From Acidimicrobiales bacterium (GTDB lineage Bacteria; Actinomycetota; Acidimicrobiia; Acidimicrobiales; Acidimicrobilacustridaceae): a stretch of 15,993 nt of DNA. Shown here piece by piece: positions 6,515-13,582 of the stretch. The DNA is taken from contig JALRFT010000347.1 of assembly GCA_023261915.1 (NCBI GenBank), forward strand, positions 1-15,993, given 5' to 3'. Made by a program: the position numbers and the translations under genes. The notes under the pieces are model-generated. The model worked only from the letters and a program-made list of their open reading frames with translations, was not told where the DNA came from and did no database searches. Each line of letters begins with the position of its first letter. The first letter of the stretch is position 1.

Positions 6515-9292
6515 CTATCGCGGGATGGCGTCCGTCGGCTCGGGAGTCTTCGCCGCCCGTCGCCGGGACCTGATCCGGTGCAAGAGCTTCCCGGCTTCGT
6601 CAACCCAGAGCACCGTTGAAGCGACGGCCAGACACACCGCCCACTGTGTGAGGGTGAGGCGCTCGGTTCCGAAGAGTTGTTGCAGCGGGCCCCACACCGT
6701 GGCGAGGACCTGGAGTACCACCACGCCTCCCACCACTGCCCACAGGCGCGGGTTGGTCAGCGAGAAGCGGGTGAACACCGAGGTGAACTCGACTCTGGAG
6801 TTGAAGACATTCACCATCTGTTGCAGCACGAAGGTGGTGAAGGCCATCGTCAGCGCCACCTCCTCGCCGTAGGTGTCACGTGCCCACACGAACAACACGA
6901 GCACGCCGACTGCCATGGCCACGCCCATGGCCATCAGACGTCGCAGGCGGGCGGCGGTGAGGATGGGGGCACCGCCCGGTACCGGTGTGCGGTCCATCAC
7001 GTCTGGTGCCGGGCCTTCGAGTCCGAGGGTCATCGCCGGCGGGCCATCGGCGATGAGGTTCACCCACAGCACCTGGAGGGGGCTGAAGGGCACGGGCAGA
7101 CCGAGCAGCGAGGCACCGAGGATCGTTGAGATGGCGCCGAGGTTGGTGGTGAGCTGGAAGCGTACGAACTTCACGATGTTGTCGTAGATGGTCCGACCAC
7201 GTTCGACGGCGTCGACAATGGTGGCGAAGTTGTCGTCGGTGAGGATCATGTCGCCCGCCTCGCGGGTGACCTCGGTGCCGGTGATCCCCATCGCCACCCC
7301 GATATCGGCTCGCCGGAGCGCTGGGGCATCGTTGACTCCGTCGCCCGTCATGGCCACGGTGTGGCCGCGTTCCTGAAGGGCCTTGACCACCCGGACCTTG
7401 TGTTCGGGTGCCACCCGGGCACACACCCCAATGCGTTCGATGCGCTCGGCGAGTTCCTCATCCGACATGGCTGACAGCTCGTCACCGGTGACGACCTCGC
7501 CGTCGATGCCGAGTTCGGCAGCGATGGCGGCCGCTGTCGTGGCGTGGTCGCCGGTGATCATCTTGACGTCCACACCGGCCGATCGGCACAACCGGATCGC
7601 GGCGCGAGCTTCGGGCCGTGGTGGGTCGACGATCCCAATCAGGCCCTCAAGGGTCAGATCGTCAATCCACTGGTCGGGGTTCGCAATCGTTCCGTCGGCG
7701 CCGAGCACGTCGGCGGTGCCGAGGTGACGGGTGGCGAGTGCCAACACCCGCATTCCCATCGATGCCATGCGGTTGTTGTCCGCCTGGCGTGCGGCGCGTG
7801 CCTCGTCATCGAGTGTCACCACCGATCCGTCACCCTCGATGAATCGGGTGGCTCGGCCCAACAGCACATCGGGCGCCCCCTTGACACACAGCAAGACGCC
7901 GGCCGTTGGGTCCTCAGGATCGACGAGGTGATAGGTGGCCATGAACTTCGTCGCCGAGTCGAAGGGCACCTCACCGATACGAGGATGCTTCTCCCGGGCA
8001 TCGCCGGCGTCGATCCCTCCTTGCGCGGCGAGGGCCACGACGGCGATTTCGGTGGGATCCCCCACGCCCGATCGCACACCGTTGGAGACCGAGTTGGCGT
8101 CGAGGGGATGAAGGACGGCTTCGGCACACAGCGCACCGGGCAGGAGTGAACGGGTGAGGTCGTCGTCTGCGGGGGTCCCGTCACTGGTGAGCAGACCTGC
8201 GGAGGGGTCGGTGGGGACCTCGTAGACGCTGCCCCCGCGCACGAACTCACGAGGGGTCATCTGATTCATGGTGAGTGTGCCCGTCTTGTCTGAGCAGATC
8301 ACCGAGGTCGACCCGAGGGTCTCAACCGAGTGCAGTCGCTTCACGATGGCGTTGTGGCGAGCCATCCGGGAGATCCCGATGGCCAGCGTCACGGTGACGA
8401 CGGCAGGGAGTCCTTCGGGGATAGCGGCCACGGCGAGAGCGACTGCTCCAAGTGCGGCATCGGCGAGCCCGGCACCTTGGAACATCTGTAAGGCGAACAC
8501 GATGGCTACCGCCACGATGGCGATGGCGGCGAGTCGCTTACCGAGTCGATCAAGTTGGCGCTGCAGGGGGGTGGGTCCAGGCTCGGCCTCGTTGAGAAGG
8601 TTCGCCACCCGCCCCATCTCGGTGGCCATACCGGTGGCGGTGACCACGAACTCACCGCGGCCTCGTGTCACGGTGGTGTTCATGAACACCATGGCGTGAC
8701 GATCCCCGATGCTGGCAGCGTCGTCGGCGACGTGGTTGGCGTCCTTGTCCACCGCCACGGATTCGCCGGTCAGCGACGATTCATCGACGGCGAGATTCGC
8801 TGCGAGCAACAAACGGCCGTCAGCGGGGATGCGGTCACCGGCCTCAACGAGAACGATGTCACCCGGGACCACCTCATCGGCGGCGACCTCGGTCACCACC
8901 CCGTTGCGTCTCACCCGGACGGTGCTGACCAGCATGCGCTCAAGCGCAGCCAAGGCATCTGATGCCCGGGACTCTTGGACGAAGCCGAGGATGGCGTTGA
9001 TCAGGAGCACGACGCCGATGACGATCGGATCCTTGATGTCTCCGACCAGACCCGAGAGCACTGCGGCACCAATGAGGATGAAGACGATGGCGCTGCGGAA
9101 CTGGTCAAGGAACACTTTCCAGTGGGGGCGTCGAGCCTTCTCGGCGAGTCGGTTCGATCCGTACGTTGCGCGACGCTGGGTCACCTCGGCCGAACTGAGG
9201 CCCGTGGCGGGATCGACGTCGAATCCGGCAGCAGCATCGGACGCACTCGCCGTGTGCCAGTTCGTCTCGGGTGTGATGCCCGTCGTGGTCAT
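6515..9292 (-). CDS. P-type Ca2+-transporting ATPase (P2 type, single-site style)
   Basis: A 925-residue ion pump of the P2 group that uses ATP to export Ca2+ (perhaps Mn2+) across the cytoplasmic membrane. It contains the N-terminal cation-ATPase segment (about 10-75), TGES of the actuator domain (175-178), the helix-4 motif IPEGLP (291-296, Glu293), the phosphorylation site DKTGTLT (Asp335), KGAP of the nucleotide domain (471-474), TGDGVNDAP of the hinge (649-657) and a six-helix C-terminal part. In SERCA terms, helix 5 has Asn717 but Ala720 for the site-I Glu, and helix 6 has Asn745 and Asp749 (N796, D800). Site II is therefore intact and site I lost, as in PMCA and PMR1 pumps. The start is ATG 9292 with GGAGG at 9297-9301; the frame is open for 77 more upstream codons, but these look non-coding. 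It is the first gene of the leftward cluster. Confidence 0.95.
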   Translation of the reverse strand: MTTTGITPETNWHTASASDAAAGFDVDPATGLSSAEVTQRRATYGSNRLAEKARRPHWKVFLDQFRSAIVFILIGAAVLSGLVGDIKDPIVIGVVLLINAILGFVQESRASDALAALERMLVSTVRVRRNGVVTEVAADEVVPGDIVLVEAGDRIPADGRLLLAANLAVDESSLTGESVAVDKDANHVADDAASIGDRHAMVFMNTTVTRGRGEFVVTATGMATEMGRVANLLNEAEPGPTPLQRQLDRLGKRLAAIAIVAVAIVFALQMFQGAGLADAALGAVALAVAAIPEGLPAVVTVTLAIGISRMARHNAIVKRLHSVETLGSTSVICSDKTGTLTMNQMTPREFVRGGSVYEVPTDPSAGLLTSDGTPADDDLTRSLLPGALCAEAVLHPLDANSVSNGVRSGVGDPTEIAVVALAAQGGIDAGDAREKHPRIGEVPFDSATKFMATYHLVDPEDPTAGVLLCVKGAPDVLLGRATRFIEGDGSVVTLDDEARAARQADNNRMASMGMRVLALATRHLGTADVLGADGTIANPDQWIDDLTLEGLIGIVDPPRPEARAAIRLCRSAGVDVKMITGDHATTAAAIAAELGIDGEVVTGDELSAMSDEELAERIERIGVCARVAPEHKVRVVKALQERGHTVAMTGDGVNDAPALRRADIGVAMGITGTEVTREAGDMILTDDNFATIVDAVERGRTIYDNIVKFVRFQLTTNLGAISTILGASLLGLPVPFSPLQVLWVNLIADGPPAMTLGLEGPAPDVMDRTPVPGGAPILTAARLRRLMAMGVAMAVGVLVLFVWARDTYGEEVALTMAFTTFVLQQMVNVFNSRVEFTSVFTRFSLTNPRLWAVVGGVVVLQVLATVWGPLQQLFGTERLTLTQWAVCLAVASTVLWVDEAGKLLHRIRSRRRAAKTPEPTDAIPR

Positions 9293-9545
9293 GGGTCCTC
9301 CGGTCGTTGAGGCGCAGTCCGCGCCGATACCTACCGGAGGTCTCTCCCACCCAGCCGAATCTTGTGGCTGGGCCGGCGACACCGGGACTGCCGGGCGGAC
9401 CGGACTGCCGTGATGACGATGACGCCGTAGTGGGGTACTCCCCTCGCGACCCCCAGTATGGCCCGGCGGGACCAGATGACCAACCCATGCCCCAGCTTCA
9501 GCGTTGGCTGACATGGACGGCACCCTCGCCCCCTAGGGTGATGCC
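9293..9545. promoter_or_regulatory. Divergent intergenic region between the Ca2+-ATPase and FKBP genes
   Basis: 253 bases separate two divergent genes and should hold both promoters. A perfect 7-bp inverted repeat, CCCAGCC (9350-9356) and GGCTGGG (9366-9372) around nine bases, sits 57-80 bases before the ATPase start and could form a hairpin in its leader. A smaller GGGG-TACT-CCCC lies near 9434. Near the FKBP start is a -10 box, listed separately. I see no coding frame with a start signal. Confidence 0.5.
9534..9539 (+). promoter_or_regulatory. -10 box of a probable leaderless promoter (FKBP gene)
   Basis: TAGGGT fits the actinobacterial -10 pattern TAnnnT and stands exactly six bases before ATG 9546, so transcription would start at or next to the start codon. 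CTGACA at 9508-9513 is a possible but distant -35 (20-base spacer). No good Shine-Dalgarno sequence precedes this gene, which agrees with a leaderless mRNA. Confidence 0.55.
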
Positions 9546-9929
9546 ATGACTACTTCTGAACCCACGAAGCCCATCGTTGACATCCCTGCTGGTGACCCAC
9601 CAGCCGATCTCGTCATCGACGACCTCGTTGTTGGCGACGGTCCCGAGGCGACTTCAGGCGCCGTCGTCACGGTCCACTATGTGGGTGTGGCGTGGAGCGA
9701 CGCCCAGCAGTTCGATGCCTCCTGGGATCGCAACGACCCGTTCGGTTTTCGACTTGGTGCCGGTCAGGTGATTGCCGGCTGGGACGAGGGTGTGGCGGGA
9801 ATGAAGGTGGGCGGACGTCGTCGCCTGACCATTCCTCCCCACAAGGGGTACGGCGCCGCCGGGGCCGGCGGGGTCATCAAGGGTGGCGAGACCCTCGTGT
9901 TCGTGGTCGATCTCTTGGGAGTGGGCTGA
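9546..9929 (+). CDS. FKBP-type peptidyl-prolyl cis-trans isomerase
   Basis: A 127-residue single-domain FKBP, without signal peptide or membrane segment, so cytoplasmic. It would speed proline isomerisation during protein folding. The domain spans about 22-127. VTVHYVG (42-47) gives Tyr45; FDASWDRNDPFGFRLGAGQVIAGWDEGVAGMKVGGRRRLTIPP (56-98) contains the Asp57, Phe66/68, Val75, Ile76 and Trp79 pocket; GYG (101-103) and TLVFVVDLL (116-124) close it. A short acidic, Pro-rich N-terminal arm of about 20 residues precedes the fold, as in many actinobacterial copies. The ATG fits the leaderless -10 box. It is monocistronic or followed at 130 bases by the small unknown gene. Confidence 0.96.
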   Translation: MTTSEPTKPIVDIPAGDPPADLVIDDLVVGDGPEATSGAVVTVHYVGVAWSDAQQFDASWDRNDPFGFRLGAGQVIAGWDEGVAGMKVGGRRRLTIPPHKGYGAAGAGGVIKGGETLVFVVDLLGVG

Positions 9930-9960
9930 GTATCCCCGGCTTCTTCTCTCTGAACCGACA

Positions 9961-9978
9961 TACTTGTTGCATCAAGTA
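9961..9978. repeat. Short inverted repeat upstream of the small unknown gene
   Basis: TACTTG (9961-9966) and CAAGTA (9973-9978) are perfect inverted copies around TTGCAT, in an AT-richer patch of the 130-base gap after the FKBP gene. It could be an operator or a weak hairpin. Nothing further supports a specific function. Confidence 0.3.
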
Positions 9979-10059
9979 ACACAAAGTCCTTGGTGTGCTT
10001 CATGACCCGTGCAATCTTCAGGGGTCCCCGGTGCGTCGTGGCTCAGCTGGGGAGGTTGC

Positions 10060-10365
10060 ATGCAGCGAGTGTCAGTTTCTGAGGAACACGCGTGGCAATT
10101 GGCCCGGGACCACTTCGGTCCGGAGTTTGCCGACTGGGTTCGTCTTGAGCGGATGGACTTCGGATGGGCGGCGTGGGTGGAAGAACCTCCCGCCGGACCC
10201 GACGGCCTGATCGGCCGGGAGGTACTGGCCATCGGCCCGACACCAGAGGTCCTGCGCACCTATCCGTCCATGCCCCCGCCGCAGCTCCGTCACGCCCACT
10301 ATTCGTGGCTTGACGCCGCCTCGCGTGTCGTCGACGACCCCGACGGACCTCCGTCGTTCATCTGA
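10060..10365 (+). CDS. Small protein of unknown function
   Basis: A 101-residue product starting at ATG 10060, preceded at eight bases or so by GGGGAGG (10048-10055 region); a GTG/ATG-type start further upstream (10009) lacks such a signal. The body has a helix SEEHAWQLARDHFGPEFADWVRLER, a strand-like MDFGWAAWVEE, and VLAIGPTPEVLRTYPSMPPPQL. This layout (helix, then an aromatic GW strand, then a strand and a proline turn) faintly resembles YrhB/Imm35-like small proteins, but the match is too weak to name. There is no signal or membrane segment. It is convergent with the aldehyde dehydrogenase gene, 21 bases away. Confidence 0.7.
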   Translation: MQRVSVSEEHAWQLARDHFGPEFADWVRLERMDFGWAAWVEEPPAGPDGLIGREVLAIGPTPEVLRTYPSMPPPQLRHAHYSWLDAASRVVDDPDGPPSFI

Positions 10366-10384
10366 ACGCCGGTCCGAGGGGCCG
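10341..10384 (+). terminator. Possible terminator hairpins between convergent genes
   Basis: CGACGGA (10341-10347) and TCCGTCG (10350-10356) form a perfect 7-bp inverted repeat in the last codons of the small gene. A second hairpin, CGGTCC (10370-10375) with GGGCCG (10379-10384), fills the gap to the aldehyde dehydrogenase stop. Neither has a T tract, so termination is only suggested by position. Confidence 0.3.
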
Positions 10385-10386
10385 CG

Positions 10387-11829
10387 CTAGAGGAACCGGC
10401 GGATCAGTCGCTTCTTCGACTCGGTGAACGGTGGATAGGCGACAGGGGGATCGATGGCTGTCGGCTTGGACAGCACACTGCGACGGTGGGAGAACGTCTC
10501 AAACCCGGCCCGGCCGTGATAGGCGCCCATGCCACTGGGGCCCACGCCACCGAAGGGCAGCGCCGGAGCAGCCACGTGGTACACGACGTGATTGACGCAC
10601 GCTCCTCCCGAACTCGTCCGTGACAGCACCTTGTCGGTTGTGGCCCGGGAACGACTGAAGACGTAGAGCGCTAGCGGCTTGTCGTTGGCGTTCACATGGT
10701 CGATGGCCCCATCCACATCTTCCACGGGGATGATCGGAAGCACCGGCCCGAAGATCTCATCGGACATCACTGCAGCATTGGCCTCGACGCCCGTGATCAC
10801 GGTGGGAGCGATGTAGAGGTCATCGGCGTCTGTCTGTCCGCCGTGGAGGACGCGGCCCTCCGAGAGGTACTTCTCGAGTCGGCGGAAATGCCCGGCGTTG
10901 ACGATGCGGGCGTAGTCGGGGCTCTGGCTCGGGTCACTGCCGTAGAACTCGGTAATGGCAGCGACCAGCGCCTCGGTGAACTCCGTCTCGACGCGCCGGT
11001 CGACGAGGACGTGGTCGGGAGCGATGCAGGTCTGGCCGGCGTTGAGGAACTTCCCCCAGGCAATGCGCTTGGCGGTGGTCGCCACGTCGGCGTCCGCAGC
11101 AATGATGGCCGGGGACTTTCCGCCCAACTCAAGGGTGACGGGGGTCAGGTGTTTCGCCGCTGCCTCCATCACCACCCGGGCTACGCGCCCGTTGCCGGTG
11201 TAGAGGATGTGGTCGAAGCGCTGGTCGAGGAGCACGGTGGTCTCGTCGACGCCTCCCTGGACGATGCCGACCTCGTCACCGGGGAGGTGACGGTTGATGA
11301 GTCGTTCGAGCACGGTCGCCACCGTGGGTGCCAGCTCGCTGGGCTTGCCGACCACGGCGTTGCCCGCAGCAATGGCGGCGGCCATGGGGCCGATCATCAA
11401 CTGGACCGGGTAGTTCCATGGAGCGATCACGAGGGCAACACCGAGGGGCTCGCGGATGACCCGGCCTCGACCGGGCATCGACGTCAATGGCAAACGAATC
11501 CGTTCCGGTCGCATCCATCGCTTCAGGCGCTTCACCATGAAGTCGATCTCACTGACCGTCACGGCGATGTCGGTCGCCCAGCCCTCGATGTCGGGCTTGC
11601 GGAGGTCGACGTGGAGCGCTTCGAGGAGTTCCGCCTCACCCTCGACGAGGACCGATCGCAACGCCTGCAACCGCGCAATGCGGGCCTGATAGGGACGGGT
11701 GACTCCTCGGTCGAATGCGGCGCGGGCGGCCGCCACGAGGCCGGGGATGTCCCCGGTCGAGGTTGGGACGAGGTCCAGATGTCCGACGGTGGAGGCGGTC
11801 GGCGACGATTCGGGTGCGTGCGAGCTCAT
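10387..11829 (-). CDS. NAD(P)-dependent aldehyde dehydrogenase (class-3-like)
   Basis: A 480-residue member of the aldehyde dehydrogenase superfamily, which oxidises aldehydes to carboxylates with NAD(P). Catalytic residues are present: PWNYP with Asn139, LELGGKSP with the general base Glu234, and NAGQTCIAPD with the nucleophile Cys268. EIFGPVLPI and LPFGGVGPSGMGAYHGRAGFETFSHRRSV near the end are typical of the ALDH3/fatty aldehyde dehydrogenase (CoxN/AlkH-type) branch. The total length and the C-terminal basic tail (ESKKRLIRRFL) agree. The tail has no clear hydrophobic anchor. ATG 11829 has GGAG about eight bases upstream. The frame is open 18 codons further, but those overlap the region before the divergent transporter. 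The substrate is not known. A 406-codon antisense frame here is a GC shadow. Confidence 0.95.
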   Translation of the reverse strand: MSSHAPESSPTASTVGHLDLVPTSTGDIPGLVAAARAAFDRGVTRPYQARIARLQALRSVLVEGEAELLEALHVDLRKPDIEGWATDIAVTVSEIDFMVKRLKRWMRPERIRLPLTSMPGRGRVIREPLGVALVIAPWNYPVQLMIGPMAAAIAAGNAVVGKPSELAPTVATVLERLINRHLPGDEVGIVQGGVDETTVLLDQRFDHILYTGNGRVARVVMEAAAKHLTPVTLELGGKSPAIIAADADVATTAKRIAWGKFLNAGQTCIAPDHVLVDRRVETEFTEALVAAITEFYGSDPSQSPDYARIVNAGHFRRLEKYLSEGRVLHGGQTDADDLYIAPTVITGVEANAAVMSDEIFGPVLPIIPVEDVDGAIDHVNANDKPLALYVFSRSRATTDKVLSRTSSGGACVNHVVYHVAAPALPFGGVGPSGMGAYHGRAGFETFSHRRSVLSKPTAIDPPVAYPPFTESKKRLIRRFL

Positions 11830-11913
11830 GGTTGCCACTCCGATGCTGTGGTTGGCGGCGTTGACAACCCAAGTCTTGCGCAAAAGCGGTCCTCGGTGCC
11901 CGGCCGGGGGTCG

Positions 11914-11919
11914 TAGGAT
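11914..11919 (+). promoter_or_regulatory. -10 box of a probable leaderless promoter (PQ-loop gene)
   Basis: TAGGAT matches TAnnnT and lies six bases before GTG 11926, the same geometry as at the FKBP gene. No Shine-Dalgarno sequence is seen between the box and the start. Confidence 0.55.
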
Positions 11920-11925
11920 TGCCTG

Positions 11926-12525
11926 GTGACAGTCGCCGAGGTGGTTGGTCTCGCCGCCACGGCGGTGTTCCTGTGCGAACTGGTTCCCCAGCCGTTGCGC
12001 ATCCTGCGAACCCGGTCGCTGTCAGGCCTGTCCACCATCGGCACCGGGATCTACTTCGTCACCGAGCTCGGATGGGTGAGTTACGGAATCACGAGTGGCT
12101 TGCTCGTGGTGCTGCTGACGGCGCTGGCCGCCACGCTGCTCAGTGGCCTGCAACTGGTGCTGCTGTGGTCGCGACGTGGACCCAATGACCTGTGGTGGAT
12201 GTTGTTGTGGGCAACTGGTCTCGCTGCGTCACTCGTCATGGGTGCCATCGGCGCCATGTTGGTGCTCGGTCTGATCATCGGTCTCGGCCCGCAGGCATGG
12301 GCGGCGTGGCGCTCCGCATCAGTCGCCGGAGTCTCGCTGTGGCGCTGGGTGCTCTCGGGAACATCTGGTCTGTTGTGGTGCACCTACGGGGTCCTCATGG
12401 GGGAGTTCCCGCTGATTGCCACCGGCTCGGTGGGGATGGTGTGCGCGTCGCTCGCCCTGTCGCGCCTGTTGGGTGAGACGCTCAAGCGTCGGGTGGTGAC
12501 GGCACCGACCACCGGCGGGTCCTAG
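11926..12525 (+). CDS. Two-PQ-loop membrane transporter (SWEET/PQ-loop superfamily)
   Basis: A 199-residue, almost wholly hydrophobic protein with about seven predicted helices. A first PQ-loop lies at 20-38 (LVPQPLRILRTRSLSGLSTIG) and a second at about 124-144 (GLGPQAWAAWRSASVAGVSLW). Each begins a three-helix bundle, separated by a linking helix. This is the arrangement of eukaryotic SWEET sugar facilitators and of lysosomal PQ-loop transporters. Most bacterial relatives, the SemiSWEETs, carry one bundle of about 90 residues and dimerise. The substrate could be a sugar or another small solute; nothing in the context decides it. The start GTG follows the leaderless -10 box. It is divergent from the aldehyde dehydrogenase (96 bases) and convergent with the candidate endonuclease (26 bases). 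Confidence 0.85.
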   Translation: MTVAEVVGLAATAVFLCELVPQPLRILRTRSLSGLSTIGTGIYFVTELGWVSYGITSGLLVVLLTALAATLLSGLQLVLLWSRRGPNDLWWMLLWATGLAASLVMGAIGAMLVLGLIIGLGPQAWAAWRSASVAGVSLWRWVLSGTSGLLWCTYGVLMGEFPLIATGSVGMVCASLALSRLLGETLKRRVVTAPTTGGS

Positions 12526-12535
12526 CGCCTCCGGT
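12511..12535. terminator. Weak hairpin across the stop of the PQ-loop gene
   Basis: ACCGG-c-GG (12511-12518) pairs with CC-t-CCGGT (12528-12535) around a nine-base loop that includes the TAG stop, in the narrow gap between convergent genes. There is no T tract. Position is the main support for a terminator role. Confidence 0.3.
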
Positions 12536-12551
12536 CGACGAAGCGGTTGCC

Positions 12552-13580
12552 TCAGTGGAGTGAGTGATACCCGGGCACCGCAGTGTGGGGGGTGTCGAGA
12601 TACACCTTGGCTTCCGGTGACCCCACGAACCGTCCGTGACTCCAACGGATTTCGACGTGACCATCGACGAGGTGTTCCTGAGCAGTCAGGCGATCGAGAA
12701 TCGTCGCCTGCCACGTCACCTCCGGCTGGCCGGCGGTTCGTGCGGCCACCTCGAGGTGACGAAGGTCGAAGCGCTGTGACCAGTCCCAGGCGGCGTCGAC
12801 CCGCAGGCGCAACGTCGCTGGCGGCAGGTTGCCACGTGCCGGTTGTGTGCCGAGGACGAAGTAGGTGACCGAGGCAATGCGCAGCAGCCGCCACAGCATG
12901 CGGAGCCGGTGCCGGGCTGTGGGCATGGCCGCGTTCCATCGCCGCGCTGATTCCTCGGCCACCTGCTGGCACAGAGCCGCCCACGGTGCGGTCAGTGGCG
13001 GGGGAAGAGCCCGATCGGGAAACGCTGCTTTGAGGGAGCGTTGTTGGTCACGGTCGAGGTCCACCACTGCCGCTGGCAATGTGATGGGAAGATCCGTGTG
13101 CTCCACTGCCGTGGCGTAGAAGGCTTGGAACTCGTCGCCGGCACAGTCGGCGAACCAGTGGACACCGCTGCGCCCATCACCCGACATGAGTTGTTCGAAC
13201 AGCCGTGGCGGTCCGGAGTTCGACAGCACCCGCGACAGGTACTTGCAACTCACGAGGTAGACGTGATCGATGCGCAGGTCAGCGGGCACCGTGTCATCCC
13301 CGGGGGTGCGCTGAGGTCCTTTCCACTCCACTCGGCGGGGCGGGCGTCCCCGCAGGCCGTCGAGGGCCAGAGCGAACGCCGCGCCGTTGCCCGCTCCGGC
13401 GAGGAAGTCTCCTCGGTGGCGACCCTCGCGCCAGAGTCCAACGAGTCGTTGCCACGTGGCTGCGTCCACATTGGCCAGCTCGGCCGGTGGTGCCGGCTGG
13501 TTGAGCAGATCTTCGAGTCCGGTCGGGAGTGTGCCGAGCGCCGTGGCCAGTTCGGTGATCTCGGTCAGTGCCCCCGGCAT
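12552..13580 (-). CDS. Candidate restriction endonuclease partner of the adjacent methyltransferase (unrecognised family)
   Basis: A 342-residue soluble protein without signal or membrane segment, in no family that I can name. Its best-defined part, about 50-130, reads REGRHRGDFLAGAGNG, then RRVEWKGP (Glu85, Lys87), then VPADLRIDHVYLVSCKYLSR (Pro99, Asp101, Asp105, Ser111, Lys113). A P-x-D element followed by a strand ending S-x-K resembles a variant PD-(D/E)xK nuclease core. The C-terminal half has helices and a beta-rich tail (HVEIRWSHGRFVG). Its ATG lies two bases after the methyltransferase stop, with no clear ribosome binding site, which points to translational coupling, so the methyltransferase is made first. 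Context (next to a TSPPY DNA methyltransferase in one transcript) makes restriction endonuclease the likeliest role. A helper or specificity protein is the alternative. Confidence 0.55.
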   Translation of the reverse strand: MPGALTEITELATALGTLPTGLEDLLNQPAPPAELANVDAATWQRLVGLWREGRHRGDFLAGAGNGAAFALALDGLRGRPPRRVEWKGPQRTPGDDTVPADLRIDHVYLVSCKYLSRVLSNSGPPRLFEQLMSGDGRSGVHWFADCAGDEFQAFYATAVEHTDLPITLPAAVVDLDRDQQRSLKAAFPDRALPPPLTAPWAALCQQVAEESARRWNAAMPTARHRLRMLWRLLRIASVTYFVLGTQPARGNLPPATLRLRVDAAWDWSQRFDLRHLEVAARTAGQPEVTWQATILDRLTAQEHLVDGHVEIRWSHGRFVGSPEAKVYLDTPHTAVPGYHSLH

Positions 13581-13582
13581 GT

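Noticed and set aside
9420..9445. GGGGTACTCCCC as a copper or CsoR-type operator
   Set aside because: The arms are only four bases, the orientation does not match known CsoR sites, and no copper gene is adjacent.
9293..9523. N-terminal extension of 77 codons on the Ca2+-ATPase
   Set aside because: The extension is Pro/Gly/Arg-rich and unlike the family N-terminus, and GGAGG sits directly before ATG 9292.
10696..11916. Long plus-strand frame of 406 codons opposite the aldehyde dehydrogenase
   Set aside because: It is antisense to a gene with all catalytic motifs, has a Gly/Val/Asp-rich composition typical of a GC-bias shadow, and resembles no family.
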